DNA of 64,000 nucleotides from an uncultured delta proteobacterium (GTDB taxonomy: Bacteria; Myxococcota; Myxococcia; Myxococcales; 40CM-4-68-19), in assembly GCA_903911145.1 (NCBI GenBank), contig CAIWCD010000034.1:1-64000 (forward strand), read 5' to 3'. A program made the position numbers and the translations under genes. Under the pieces are notes generated by a model that did no database searches, was not told where the DNA came from, and saw nothing but the letters and a program-made list of their open reading frames with translations. Shown one piece after another: positions 1 through 9,152 of this stretch (the stretch's first letter is position 1; each line of letters starts with the position of its first letter).

Positions 1-68
1 GCCGCCGCTTCGCCTTTTCCGTCACTTCCACCGCCTGCCCAACGAGCACTGCCTGCTCTGCCGATCCC

Positions 69-1346
69 ATGAAGACTTCCTTGATCGCCCTCTACACTAA
101 ACTCCTGAACTGGATTGTCTCACTCACGTTGGCAGAGAGGGTGGCCGCGACACTTTGTCGGCAGCTTGGACTTGCTGTTCCTCTGGCCTTCGGATGCACG
201 CTTGTGTGGAAGCATGGGTTGACCCTGCGCGCAAATCTTCAAAAAGCAGTGCTCCCTCTCGCTATTGGCTTGGGGTCTCTCAACTGTCTTCATTTCTGGA
301 TGAAATGGAACGGCAGACTTCCGGCGCTTTACGATTTGAAAACCGATCAGTTTCTTCACGTTCTGGACGCTCCATACGCACTCCCGGCGCGTCTTGCCTT
401 CTATTGTTGGAACGCCCTCTTGTACGTCGGCTTGTTCTTAGCCCCATTGACGATTTGGTGCCAAGGCGTCAAGAACCAGGAGATAAGACGGCGGGTATCC
501 ATCATTTCCTTTCTTGCGGTGTTCGTCTTCTCGCTGGCGACTTTGATTCGATTGACGACGAAGCACTCGTTGATGCCGCTGGTCGGCAACATCATTGTAC
601 CAGAGGGTATCGGTCCTCTTACACTGCGAGATGTCGCATTCTTGAGCTTGTCTCATGTGCCAGCTCTCCCGCGCGGCTTTTGGCTCTGCGTGACCATGAT
701 GAGTCTGTTGGGGGCGAACCTGTTAATCCACCGCTTCACCCGCTTCATAATTACAGGTGCACCTTGGGGGGCACTTTTTACTCGGCTACGGTCATCAACA
801 GTCTTCCTCTCGATCTGTTCGGTAGCCTATTTGGGGCCATTGCTCCTGACGGGCTTTTTCGACCGCTACCTTGTCCCCTCGTTGGTTTTCCTGATTCCGT
901 TGGTCGTCGCTGAAGTAGGTAGCGTTCCGCAGAGACGCCGCCGGTCGCGGGCCTTTTCGGCAATCGTGCTGACTTGTTTCTTTGGGATCTACGCGGTGAT
1001 TGGAACCAGAGACTACCTCGCATGGAACAGGGCACGGTGGCTGGCGCTGGGGGACAGTGCGCTGAGCGAGGTGAAACCAGACGCCATCGACGGCGGATTT
1101 GAATTCAATGGCTGGTATCAGTACACCGCTCGTCACTCCGCAGAGGCGGTAGCAGAGAGTGATCGCTGGGCCGCTGGTCATCGTTTCCTAATAGCCTTTG
1201 GGGAAACGCAAGGCTACGACGTGGTCACGGAATATAACTATGTTCACTGGATGCCTTTTTACCAAGGGAGGATATTATTGCTGAAGCGCCCTGCAATTGA
1301 GTCATCCGGAACACTCGATCAGAGAAGCAACGCCACCCAGCACTGA
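69..1346 (+). CDS. GT-C-type integral membrane protein, possibly 5'-truncated by window edge
   Basis: Hydrophobic protein with about eight or nine predicted membrane segments followed by a soluble C-terminal tail, the architecture of GT-C glycosyltransferases and related glycan-cluster membrane proteins. No catalytic motif can be assigned with certainty. The reading frame is open upstream of the ATG at 69 to the window edge with no stop, so the true start may lie outside and the first loop with the catalytic acidic residues may be missing. It converges with the Wzy-like gene (stops 10 bp apart). A role in surface polysaccharide assembly is inferred from the neighbours. Confidence 0.6.
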   Translation: MKTSLIALYTKLLNWIVSLTLAERVAATLCRQLGLAVPLAFGCTLVWKHGLTLRANLQKAVLPLAIGLGSLNCLHFWMKWNGRLPALYDLKTDQFLHVLDAPYALPARLAFYCWNALLYVGLFLAPLTIWCQGVKNQEIRRRVSIISFLAVFVFSLATLIRLTTKHSLMPLVGNIIVPEGIGPLTLRDVAFLSLSHVPALPRGFWLCVTMMSLLGANLLIHRFTRFIITGAPWGALFTRLRSSTVFLSICSVAYLGPLLLTGFFDRYLVPSLVFLIPLVVAEVGSVPQRRRRSRAFSAIVLTCFFGIYAVIGTRDYLAWNRARWLALGDSALSEVKPDAIDGGFEFNGWYQYTARHSAEAVAESDRWAAGHRFLIAFGETQGYDVVTEYNYVHWMPFYQGRILLLKRPAIESSGTLDQRSNATQH

Positions 1347-1356
1347 CGGCCTCTCC

Positions 1357-2682
1357 TCAGTTGCTGACCTGCGCACGAGGAGAGGGGCGCGGATCGGAAA
1401 GGGGCGAATCCGCGCGGAGACCGCGCGAGCGACGTAGCACGAAGCCTCCGACCTTCCATACCAATAAGGCAAGCAGTCCGTTGATCGCTCCTCGAGCTAC
1501 CTGTGCGAATCCGTACCCGATTCCCTGAAACAGATTCGATGAAAAATTACAAACCATGATCAACCAGAAGAAGTTGTCCCTGTAACGGGTATCACATTTC
1601 CAAGCGAGCCAAGATAGACCGGCAAATACCAAGACAACACAAAGATAGCCGCCGTTCCAATAAAGCTCGCCGACAACGAAGATTCCACCGCCATGAATAT
1701 AGTAGTTGGCCAACTCCCACGCGGCTTCTAGCGGACGCTCGATGCCCAGCGGTCGCAGCAGGAAGCTGGGTTCAAACGTGTAGAGCAATGGCAGATAGAC
1801 ACTGCGCCACTCGCGATCAACTCCCGACTCGTATAGAGCGATGCACTCTAGGACATGGGCCGCGTATTGGGCACCATTGCCCATGGTCTCGATGCCCTCG
1901 CCCGTGTTCGCTTGGTCGCTCGACTTGCGTTGCAACTGGCTGCTGAACTGCGCGAAGGCCGCCGTCCCTTCCGTTGAGAGCGTGGCACGCATGGTGCGGA
2001 CGGCGATTAGAAATAGGGCCAACGAGGCGAGGATTGCACCCAATGTGATCCATCTGCGCGTCGGACGCGGCTCGCGGCTGAAGATCAACGTTGCTGCCGT
2101 GATGACGAACCCGGAGGCGAGTCCTGTTGATCCTTTTAGATAGTCCGTTGCCAAGAAAGCGAAGAAAAGAAAGGCGAATCCCGTCGAACGACGGAGTGTG
2201 CCAACGAAAGTCCGGCGCACAACCTCATAGAGGAGCAGAGAGGCAAGAAACGCATAGGCACCCCCTCCGATGCTCACATTGTAGACCGCCGAATCCGGGT
2301 CGGCATACGCGTTGGTGAGAATGGTTCTCTGCGAAAAGGCCACCGATACGAAGTATGCCAGCAGAAGTGTCAGAACCCAGGAGGGAACGACGGGAAGCGC
2401 AAGTTGCTCGTTTCTGAAGCGCGACGGGAGAAACGCGATCAACAACAGCATCGCGGTTGTGATGCAGAACAGATTTTCCGCGATCGAAATGTTCTCCAAG
2501 GAAAAGACCGACGTCGGCAAGAAACCCTGCGACGTCGGCTGTCCGAAGCGCGCGATGTTGCCAAACGCGACCAAGACGAGAATCTGGTTGGCAGTCAGAA
2601 TGATCGTCGCCGGCCTCATCCGCATGAGCGCGGCGGCGCAGGCTACGGCATTGAGACAAGCGAGAACAATGAACAGGTTCAC
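1357..2682 (-). CDS. Wzy-like O-antigen/oligosaccharide polymerase
   Basis: Polytopic membrane protein of about 441 aa, with roughly ten or more membrane helices and a large central periplasmic loop; the C-terminal half has the GGGIFVVGELYWNGG region followed by helices, as in oligosaccharide repeat-unit polymerases. Such enzymes join lipid-linked repeat units in the periplasm. The ORF track starts at 2868, but the GTG at 2682 overlaps the TGA of the upstream methyltransferase as GTGA and is preceded by GAGG, so I take it as the start; the 62 earlier codons overlap the upstream gene and look non-native. Wzy proteins diverge strongly, so the family call rests on topology and context. Confidence 0.65.
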   Translation of the reverse strand: MNLFIVLACLNAVACAAALMRMRPATIILTANQILVLVAFGNIARFGQPTSQGFLPTSVFSLENISIAENLFCITTAMLLLIAFLPSRFRNEQLALPVVPSWVLTLLLAYFVSVAFSQRTILTNAYADPDSAVYNVSIGGGAYAFLASLLLYEVVRRTFVGTLRRSTGFAFLFFAFLATDYLKGSTGLASGFVITAATLIFSREPRPTRRWITLGAILASLALFLIAVRTMRATLSTEGTAAFAQFSSQLQRKSSDQANTGEGIETMGNGAQYAAHVLECIALYESGVDREWRSVYLPLLYTFEPSFLLRPLGIERPLEAAWELANYYIHGGGIFVVGELYWNGGYLCVVLVFAGLSWLAWKCDTRYRDNFFWLIMVCNFSSNLFQGIGYGFAQVARGAINGLLALLVWKVGGFVLRRSRGLRADSPLSDPRPSPRAQVSN

Positions 2683-3638
2683 CGTGGCTCTTCCCTCTGA
2701 CTCGAGGTTGCCCGAACCACCCATTCCTCGGCGAGTGGCGTTCTGGAGAACATGAGTAGAGCCGGAAGAATCAGAGCTCGCACGGTCATTGCGACTCGCT
2801 CGATCCGGCTTGGAGGCCTCGCGAGGAATCCGGGCTTGGCAACGAGTTGACGAGCGGTGAGACTCCACCAGTCTGGAGGAGAGAATGGGGTGATCTCAAG
2901 CGAACTGAATCCGGCTTCGGTGAAAAGAGCCTCGAGGCCGCGCCGGGAAAAGAGCGTCAGATGGTATGGAACCCACACTGTCGCGCTGCGCTGTCCGAAG
3001 AGGCGAACCGACAACGAATCCCCATTGGGAACGTATGCAAGGAGTTCGCCGCCCGTGCGAAGGCGGCCGCGCAGGTGCTGGAGGATACGCAACGGATCGG
3101 TCAAGTGCTCGAGTACGTTGTCGGTGCGGATGACGTCGAAAGTCTCGGTTTCCGCGAGTTCCTGGATTGGGCCCGCGTGGAAGAACCCCTCGGGCATTTG
3201 CGCCTGGGCTCGCGCGATCCCTTCGCGATTGAGATCAACGCCCGCGACATCCCAGCCGCGCTGGTAGAACTCGATGAGCTTTCCACCATCGAGGCAGCCA
3301 AAGTCGAGCAGCCTCTTGTCGTCGGCCGGACCCTCCGGCCATGAGTGTGGGCGTCCGAAGAGAGCCCGGCGCGCAGCGCGTGTTAAGCGACGCCCGAGGG
3401 AGAGCGGCTCGGCTCTGCGATCGACGGCGGTAACCGGCGAAGAGGCGACAGGATCAATTTCGCCGCTTGCATAGGCAACGCTCAGAGCGCTTTCGGCTGG
3501 TGCATTCGAAAGGCGCAGTGTGCCGCAGCCATCGCAGCGAAGATACGTTCCGCGAGCACCATTTCCTTCCCGATGATTGAGTGCATCAAACGCCCGACGG
3601 GCGTTAACCGAACGGCAGGCTGGGCATTGAGTATGCAC
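2679..3638 (-). CDS. Class I SAM-dependent methyltransferase with N-terminal zinc ribbon
   Basis: About 319 aa. An N-terminal CPAC...CDGCG pair resembles a zinc ribbon, followed by a Rossmann methyltransferase domain: motif I LLDFGCLDGG, the acidic end of beta-2 in VAGVDLN, and DNVLEHLTDP after motif II, typical of the Methyltransf_23 type. The family methylates sugars and many small molecules; here a sugar or glycan target is likely because the next gene is a Wzy-like polymerase translated through a GTGA overlap. The start is taken at the GTG before the zinc-ribbon cysteines (VHTQCPAC); the longer ATG form at 3836 would read across the divergent promoter region. Confidence 0.75.
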   Translation of the reverse strand: MHTQCPACRSVNARRAFDALNHREGNGARGTYLRCDGCGTLRLSNAPAESALSVAYASGEIDPVASSPVTAVDRRAEPLSLGRRLTRAARRALFGRPHSWPEGPADDKRLLDFGCLDGGKLIEFYQRGWDVAGVDLNREGIARAQAQMPEGFFHAGPIQELAETETFDVIRTDNVLEHLTDPLRILQHLRGRLRTGGELLAYVPNGDSLSVRLFGQRSATVWVPYHLTLFSRRGLEALFTEAGFSSLEITPFSPPDWWSLTARQLVAKPGFLARPPSRIERVAMTVRALILPALLMFSRTPLAEEWVVRATSSQREEPR

Positions 3639-3802
3639 GCCACCAGTCTCGCACGAAAGGCCGGATGATGCTCGCCAACCTCCGCGCAGGGAGGCTACAC
3701 GAATTCCCTCTCGGTGGCTGGAACGCGATAAGTATGCCTCCCGCTCACGATACACGTGACCTTTGGTGGGACTGAATCTGATTGTGTTCGAGGAGGTCAG
3801 TT

Positions 3803-5548
3803 GTGGAAACAAGAGTAGGGGATCCCACCGGCGCAAACGAAGCGCCCACCAATCTGCTTGATGCTCTCAACGCATCGTTCGCGAAGAGCCGACGTTTCAT
3901 TCCATGCTTGTTGATCTGCATCGGCGTCTACCTGACAATGACGTTCGGTTTGCAGTTCAAGTTTGCAGGTCTCTATGCAGGAGACATGAATGAAAACCTC
4001 GGCTGGGCCTGGCGCACACTCGACAAAGGCGCATTCCCCGGTGATGTTCGAGTCGACTACCAGACGACGTTTTGGGGCTGGCCGGGCGTGGCGGCCGTGT
4101 ACTCAATTCTTCTCCGAGTGCTTGATCTCGAAATGGCCGGAAAGTTTGTTGCACTCGGCCTTGGGATAGTGCTCTTCGTGGTCGCATATCGAATTGGAAT
4201 CGATCAAGGCGGAGGACGAGCGGGTGCGGCCGTCGCGACGCTTGTATTGTGCGCGATGTTTCGCCCTGTCGACTTCAATCTCTGGGCAAGTGTGTACGGT
4301 GGACTTCCTCGCTCATTCGCTTATCCACTCATATGGATAGCGATATTGCTGGCGCTGCAGTTTCGGTTCTGGCTCATCGGAGGGATTACCATTCTAGCTG
4401 CGCTCTTCTATCCACCTGCCGCGCTCCTGATCGCGGGAACAACCGGTCTATATTGGTTTGTCCTCTGGGTCCGGGATCGGGCTGCGGCGCGGGCTGCAAT
4501 CGTTCCGCTCGCCTGTGTCGCGGCTGTGTGGGCTCTCGAGATGCTCTGGCTCGCGCACCGGCATCTTGGTCCGGCAAATTGGGGAGCGCCGCCAACGTTC
4601 GCACAGGCCTCTGCGATGCCGATCTTTCTGCCCGGGGGCACACTCGGGGTCATTGTTGCGGGGAGTCGCCTTGTTTGCTGGTTGAAGACGCACGGTGGCG
4701 TTTCCGCCGCGCTGTGTTTGTCATTACTTCTATTCGCCCCGTTGGCAGCGAGAGGAGCAAGAGCGAACGAGAAGGCGAGTCGAGGATTCTGGTTTGCAGC
4801 CAGCCTGCTCGTGACCTCCCTCGTCGGCTATGGCGCGGCCTATGCCTTCTTCTTTCGACTCTACCTCCCCGATCGGTATGTCCTCTATGGGGGTATCTCA
4901 AGCGCTTGGCTATTTGCATATCTCGCAGCGCTGGCCCCTTTACGCCGGATTCCAGCAACCGCTCGGTTTGTTGTTCTCGGTCGCCGCTGGTTCTATGCGT
5001 CCGCGTTGGCCGTCTGCCTGCTGAGCATCGCAAACCTATGGCGTATTGCCCCTCGAGGAGATGGTGCAGGCCATACAGGAATTTACCGCTCACCGATTCC
5101 AGACAAAATGCTCGAGATCATTCGCTCCCTGCCCAAGGACGTCGTGATCGTCTCGGATCTGGAATTCGCGGGGGATATCCCATTCCGGGCAGCGCGCAGC
5201 GTCTTCCTGACCCTGGATGACTTGTTCCCCTTTCACATGAATTACTTTGAGACCATGCGGTCACGAAGCCTCGCTCAGCAGCGCGCGCTCTTCGCGACAG
5301 ATTGGCGCGACGTGGATTCGTTCGCTCGAGATACGGGTGTTGGTGCTGCGCTCGTGGACTTGCGACACTATCAACACGGGAGGGACGACGATTGGTCGCG
5401 AGAGTATCCGTGGCTCGGTCTCCCCCGTCTTGCGAGTGGAACGTCGTTTGTGCTCTCGACCCCACCTCCCAAGCGGATCCTCGCGCAGACCGGAAATTTC
5501 GTTTTGGTTGATTTGCGGCGATTGGCCGAGGGGATTAAGCGAGATTAG
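3803..5548 (+). CDS. GT-C-like polytopic membrane protein
   Basis: 581 aa with about ten or eleven membrane helices and a soluble C-terminal domain of about 150 residues. Overall architecture matches uncharacterised GT-C-type proteins of polysaccharide clusters; the first periplasmic loop contains acidic residues (AGDMNEN, RVDYQTTFWGWPG) where GT-C enzymes carry their metal/substrate site. GTG 3803 is preferred over TTG 3782 because a perfect AGGAGG lies at 3791-3796, six bases upstream. It is divergent from the methyltransferase. A glycosyltransferase role is inference. Confidence 0.7.
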   Translation: METRVGDPTGANEAPTNLLDALNASFAKSRRFIPCLLICIGVYLTMTFGLQFKFAGLYAGDMNENLGWAWRTLDKGAFPGDVRVDYQTTFWGWPGVAAVYSILLRVLDLEMAGKFVALGLGIVLFVVAYRIGIDQGGGRAGAAVATLVLCAMFRPVDFNLWASVYGGLPRSFAYPLIWIAILLALQFRFWLIGGITILAALFYPPAALLIAGTTGLYWFVLWVRDRAAARAAIVPLACVAAVWALEMLWLAHRHLGPANWGAPPTFAQASAMPIFLPGGTLGVIVAGSRLVCWLKTHGGVSAALCLSLLLFAPLAARGARANEKASRGFWFAASLLVTSLVGYGAAYAFFFRLYLPDRYVLYGGISSAWLFAYLAALAPLRRIPATARFVVLGRRWFYASALAVCLLSIANLWRIAPRGDGAGHTGIYRSPIPDKMLEIIRSLPKDVVIVSDLEFAGDIPFRAARSVFLTLDDLFPFHMNYFETMRSRSLAQQRALFATDWRDVDSFARDTGVGAALVDLRHYQHGRDDDWSREYPWLGLPRLASGTSFVLSTPPPKRILAQTGNFVLVDLRRLAEGIKRD

Positions 5549-5591
5549 CGCTGTGAGCGCTCGGACCTTGACCGCGAGTCGGGCCCCGAAT

Positions 5592-6980
5592 CTACGACGC
5601 TACTGCTCCGTTCCCGTTTAGCCGCCGCGCCACCAATTGTCTCCAGATCGCGCCCGCGATCAGCAGCGTGTAGAGCGCTTGTGCGCCAGCGTACTCGCGC
5701 GCGAAGGTGCCCGCCGGATCGCTTCCTCGAGGCAGGAGCAGAAGCGCAGCGACGTACGCCAGCTGGGAGATGATGCGGGCGAGGTTGGGCCACATCGCGT
5801 CGCGCGCGATAAAGAGAGCTGCCGTAAGCGCGGCACCGAGGGCGAACAAGCTTGCGCCGACGATCGTCCACGGGAGGAGCCGTGCGACGCTGGCGAAGCG
5901 CGCCCCGAAGGCGATCCAGGTGATGGGCTTGACGAAGAGCGCGATGAGCACGGTGACGCTCGCGAGCGCAGTGACGAGGACACCATAGAACTGTCTGAGG
6001 ATCGGTGCGGCAGCGCCTAATGGGTCTGCGGTGTCGCGCGCTGCTGCGTTTGTCGCGAATGGATAGTAGTAGTTCACGACGATCCCGCTGATCGCTCCGG
6101 TGACTGCGACGGACATGCCCATCGCCTGAACAAAGAGTGCCGTCGCCGCCGTGTCGCTCGAACGAGCGAGGCCCCACCGCTCAATCGAGGAAGCGATCTG
6201 CGGAATCAGCACGCCGAAGAAGCCGGGGACCGAATAAGTGAGGAAAGCGCGGAACGAGAGTTGGCTCGTCAGTCGCGGAGGATCCGCTGAGAGCGTCGTG
6301 CGGAAAATCCAAACATAGAGGGTGGCGGCCATTCCTGCGGCCACGAGTTGCAGGGTTACCGCGGCACCCAGCAGCCCGGCGCTCGCTGCAGTGCCCAGCA
6401 GGAGGATCCCGAATGCTTGAGCGAAGGGTCGCGCATTTCCACCGAGGAGGCTGAGCGCGCCGCTCCATCCGCGCCAACGCTCTGCGCCCGGCAACGTGCA
6501 GAGCAGCTGGTATGTTCCCGTCCCAAGTGCGAGCAGCCCGACTCCCGTGGCAGGGCCGGCACCCTCCATGCCTGCAGTCCCGGAGAAATGCATCGTGACT
6601 GCACCTGCAAGCGCGATTCCTGCCTGCAGCGCGACGGCGAATGCAATCGCGCGCGAGAACCGTCGCGTATCGCCATGCTCTCGAGCAATTGGCCAGTGGT
6701 GGTTGATATAGACAAACCCCGCCGCCGCGGGCATCGACAGCCACTGCGCGAGGTTTGCGTAGAGGTAGTACTTTCCCAGCGCCTCCGGCTGCGCCACCTG
6801 CGTCAGCAGCCGATTCCCGAAAAAGCCCCCGACAATCGACAGCAGCGAAAACACCGCGACGATGCGCGCTTCACGATCCGTCACGACGCGCAAGGCCAGC
6901 GCGCGCGCTCGGGCGAAGAGGGTGCCCGGTGTGCTCAAGTGCCGCCCGCCGTGCGCGAATAGCTCGCTGCGGCTCGCCAC
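5592..6980 (-). CDS. Wzx-like polysaccharide flippase
   Basis: About 462 aa with some 12 to 14 predicted membrane helices in the MATE/Wzx arrangement; it starts with a basic segment followed by IVAVFSLLSIVGGFFGNRLLTQ, typical of the first helix of polysaccharide exporters. Such proteins flip undecaprenyl-linked repeat units to the periplasm, matching the Wzy-like gene upstream in the cluster. The ORF is open to 7286, but the first 100 codons are not membrane-like and overlap the divergent gene; GTG 6980 gives the usual family length. The start is uncertain. Confidence 0.72.
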   Translation of the reverse strand: MASRSELFAHGGRHLSTPGTLFARARALALRVVTDREARIVAVFSLLSIVGGFFGNRLLTQVAQPEALGKYYLYANLAQWLSMPAAAGFVYINHHWPIAREHGDTRRFSRAIAFAVALQAGIALAGAVTMHFSGTAGMEGAGPATGVGLLALGTGTYQLLCTLPGAERWRGWSGALSLLGGNARPFAQAFGILLLGTAASAGLLGAAVTLQLVAAGMAATLYVWIFRTTLSADPPRLTSQLSFRAFLTYSVPGFFGVLIPQIASSIERWGLARSSDTAATALFVQAMGMSVAVTGAISGIVVNYYYPFATNAAARDTADPLGAAAPILRQFYGVLVTALASVTVLIALFVKPITWIAFGARFASVARLLPWTIVGASLFALGAALTAALFIARDAMWPNLARIISQLAYVAALLLLPRGSDPAGTFAREYAGAQALYTLLIAGAIWRQLVARRLNGNGAVAS

Positions 6981-7061
6981 TGTTGAGCGTTCTTGCGCGT
7001 CACCGCTCCACCATACTTCATTCGACGACCGTTCTCCCTCGTCCCTCGTCTCGAAAAGCGG

Positions 7062-7090
7062 TTGACATCCCCTTTGCGACGAAAGACATT
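7062..7090 (+). promoter_or_regulatory. Candidate sigma-70 promoter
   Basis: TTGACA at 7062-7067, a 17-base spacer and GACATT at 7085-7090 (3 of 6 to TATAAT), 42 bases before the ATG at 7132. It lies in the divergent region between the flippase and the gene at 7132. Confidence 0.45.
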
Positions 7091-7131
7091 CATCGACCAA
7101 GACGTTCAACTCATCTGTGGGGGTTCCAAAC

Positions 7132-7968
7132 ATGACAAAGAAAGCCGCGGATTCCGAGCCGCTTTCGCTCACGCACGCCCAGTGGTCGGCCCGCTGGGAG
7201 GACGCCGGACAGAAGGCCTTCGCTGCAGGGCGCGAGTGCCAGTTCACCTCCGACGTTCTGGCCTCGGTCGTACACAGCCTCTCCACAATCCAGGCCTCCG
7301 ACCCGGAGGTCTTTGCACTCCTCGCACGGAAGGGGCTCGATCATCAGTTCTTCGTCGGCCTCTCGACGCTCGGTGCCCGCCTGCAGGCGCTCGACAACCG
7401 CCAGCCCCCTGACCGCCGCCGCGTGCCGGTCCTCTCGGCCGCGGACAAGCAGGTCGTCGATACCGCCCACGACGCACTCTCCTTCGCCAAGGCGGTTGCC
7501 GCCTCCGCCGCGTCCGCGATCGATCGCGTCCAGGACGTCAAGGCGCTCGGCCGGGGCGTGCGCGTCAACCGCTCGCCCGCGGGCGTCCACGATGGGATCC
7601 AGCTCTTCATTTCCAACCTCGCCGAATGCAAAGACCTGCTCGCCGACGGAGGCTTCGGGCAGGACGAGATCGACCAGCTTGCGGCTTTTCTTCCCCAGCT
7701 CGACGCCATCCTGATCAGCAAGGGCAAGCGGGTGAAGGAGCGGGACAGCAGCAGCGACGAGATGGACATGCTGGGGCTGGGTATCGAGAGCGGCCTGCAC
7801 ATCTTCCGCGCCCGGGCGAGCACGGCGCTGCACGCGAAGCCGCTCCTCCTCACCCGTGCGCTCGCGCACCTGCCGCGCACGCCCGAGCGGCGAACGAAGA
7901 GTGTGCCCGCGAGCGGGACGGCGCAGGTTGCGTCGCCTCCTCCGGCGCGTGCGAGTGCGAGCAACTGA
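7132..7968 (+). CDS. Hypothetical helical protein
   Basis: 278 aa, soluble, predicted mostly alpha-helical, with no signal peptide, membrane segment or motif I recognise. The last 50 residues are a Pro/Ala/Arg-rich tail that looks disordered. ATG 7132 is chosen over the upstream GTG 7117; GGGGG nine bases before it may serve as ribosome-binding site. It is a monocistronic unit with its own promoter candidate and a clear terminator downstream. The number of helices and regularly spaced residues could suit a structural or scaffold role, but no function is claimed. Confidence 0.6.
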   Translation: MTKKAADSEPLSLTHAQWSARWEDAGQKAFAAGRECQFTSDVLASVVHSLSTIQASDPEVFALLARKGLDHQFFVGLSTLGARLQALDNRQPPDRRRVPVLSAADKQVVDTAHDALSFAKAVAASAASAIDRVQDVKALGRGVRVNRSPAGVHDGIQLFISNLAECKDLLADGGFGQDEIDQLAAFLPQLDAILISKGKRVKERDSSSDEMDMLGLGIESGLHIFRARASTALHAKPLLLTRALAHLPRTPERRTKSVPASGTAQVASPPPARASASN

Positions 7969-8002
7969 CGGGAGCGATTGACGATCGCGCAGTGGTGTTC
8001 AG

Positions 8003-8026
8003 GGCCGCCCGCGAGGCGGCCTTTTT
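8003..8026 (+). terminator. Rho-independent terminator
   Basis: Perfect 7-bp stem GGCCGCC/GGCGGCC with a 5-base loop followed directly by TTTTT, 34 bases after the stop codon of the 7132 gene. Confidence 0.9.
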
Positions 8027-8060
8027 CATGCTCGGTGCATATTCTGGGGTCTCTGGGCGC

Positions 8061-8091
8061 TTGCCAACGCGAGATCGCTCTAGAGTATAAT
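8061..8091 (+). promoter_or_regulatory. Candidate promoter with perfect -10 box
   Basis: TTGCCA at 8061-8066 and a perfect TATAAT at 8086-8091 with a 19-base spacer. The -10 ends only five bases before the ATG at 8097, so transcription should begin at about that codon: either the mRNA is leaderless or the true start is the in-frame ATG at 8127. Confidence 0.5.
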
Positions 8092-8096
8092 TAGGA

Positions 8097-8399
8097 ATGG
8101 CTGGTCCGAAGTTCCTCGGCACCGATATGAGCGACCCTGAGGTCATCCCCTACTTCACGTGGGATGCACCGCTGACAGTGTGCGCGATCCAGGAGCGGTT
8201 GAAGTCGGCTCCTGATGCTGAACGGTTCCACCTGCTCGGCCTGATCCTGCGCGAGGCGCGAGACACGGACGTATGGGCCTTCACGACGCCCGCAATCGTC
8301 TCGGTCAATTGGGAGAGGCTCAAGCCGCACCTCGGCCGCCGCCGCGCGTTCTGGGAGTGGTTGCTTCAGAGCTGGAGAGATGGGGGCCTGCTTGGATAG
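8097..8399 (+). CDS. Small protein paired with AbiEii-type nucleotidyltransferase; candidate antitoxin
   Basis: 100 aa; the conserved-looking core runs IPYFTWD...T...I...L, then ILREAR..DVW and LGRRRAFWEWLL, a pattern I recall from small ORFs preceding AbiEii-like nucleotidyltransferases. It overlaps the next gene by 20 bases, implying coupled translation. The start could be 8097 (leaderless) or ATG 8127 (MSDPEV). By position it would be the antitoxin of a toxin-antitoxin pair, but it lacks the recognisable winged helix of AbiEi, so this is inference. Confidence 0.6.
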   Translation: MAGPKFLGTDMSDPEVIPYFTWDAPLTVCAIQERLKSAPDAERFHLLGLILREARDTDVWAFTTPAIVSVNWERLKPHLGRRRAFWEWLLQSWRDGGLLG

Positions 8400-9099
8400 T
8401 CAACTCACCGGGATTCAGCGGCAAGCGCTGGAGGCGTTCTTCCGGCACGAGACGCGTTTCTTTCTGTCGGGAGGCGCGGCGCTTGCCGGCTTCCATCTTG
8501 CGCATCGAACGACGCACGATCTTGATCTCTTCACTGAGGTGAGTGCGCTCGACGATGGAGAACGTGCATTGTTGCTGGTCGCGGAAGAACTCGGTGCGAC
8601 ACTCGAGAAGATCCAGACCTCTCCCGATTTTCGTCGCAGAATCTTGCGTCGCGGGGAAGAAGCCGTCGTGATCGACCTGGTGCACGATCGGGCTCCGCAA
8701 GGTCCGCTGCCCAAACAGAGCTTCGGCAATATCCGAGTTGATCCTCCTCTGGAGATCCTTGCGAACAAGCTCTGCGCGCTGCTTTCCCGTTCAGAGTTGC
8801 GGGATTTGATCGACGTCTATGCGCTTGAGCAGGCGGGTTTCCGCATCGAAGACGCGCTACCCATTGCTGAGATGAAAGACGCGGGCATGACACCGGCACA
8901 GCTGGCGTGGGTGCTCTCGCAGATCGATCTCTCGAGCTTGCCAGAAGGCAGGATTATCCTCGTCCAAGGCTCTGGGCCGCCACCACGAGAACCAATCTCG
9001 GACGATGCGCTCGGCGGAATTCCGACTCGTCGCCGGCTCCTCGCTTATCTGGCGGCCCTCACCAAGAGACTCGTTGGGCGGGCAATGCCGACCAGGTAG
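8380..9099 (+). CDS. AbiEii/AbiGii-type nucleotidyltransferase, putative toxin
   Basis: 239 aa. The nucleotidyltransferase signature is intact: LSGGAALAGF, then after ten residues HDLDLF, i.e. the GG...DxD metal-binding motif, followed by the EILANKLCAL and DLIDVYAL segments typical of the AbiEii family. Characterised relatives modify tRNA or other targets and act as toxins in phage-defence or stress modules. The ATG overlaps the stop of the upstream small gene; a TTG at 8392 is an alternative start. A 21-bp repeat array begins 54 bases after its stop codon. Confidence 0.78.
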   Translation: MGACLDSQLTGIQRQALEAFFRHETRFFLSGGAALAGFHLAHRTTHDLDLFTEVSALDDGERALLLVAEELGATLEKIQTSPDFRRRILRRGEEAVVIDLVHDRAPQGPLPKQSFGNIRVDPPLEILANKLCALLSRSELRDLIDVYALEQAGFRIEDALPIAEMKDAGMTPAQLAWVLSQIDLSSLPEGRIILVQGSGPPPREPISDDALGGIPTRRRLLAYLAALTKRLVGRAMPTR

Positions 9100-9152
9100 C
9101 TAAAGATAAAGCGAGGCACATCAGCTCGTCGTGCCGCGCAAGTGCGCCTGAC

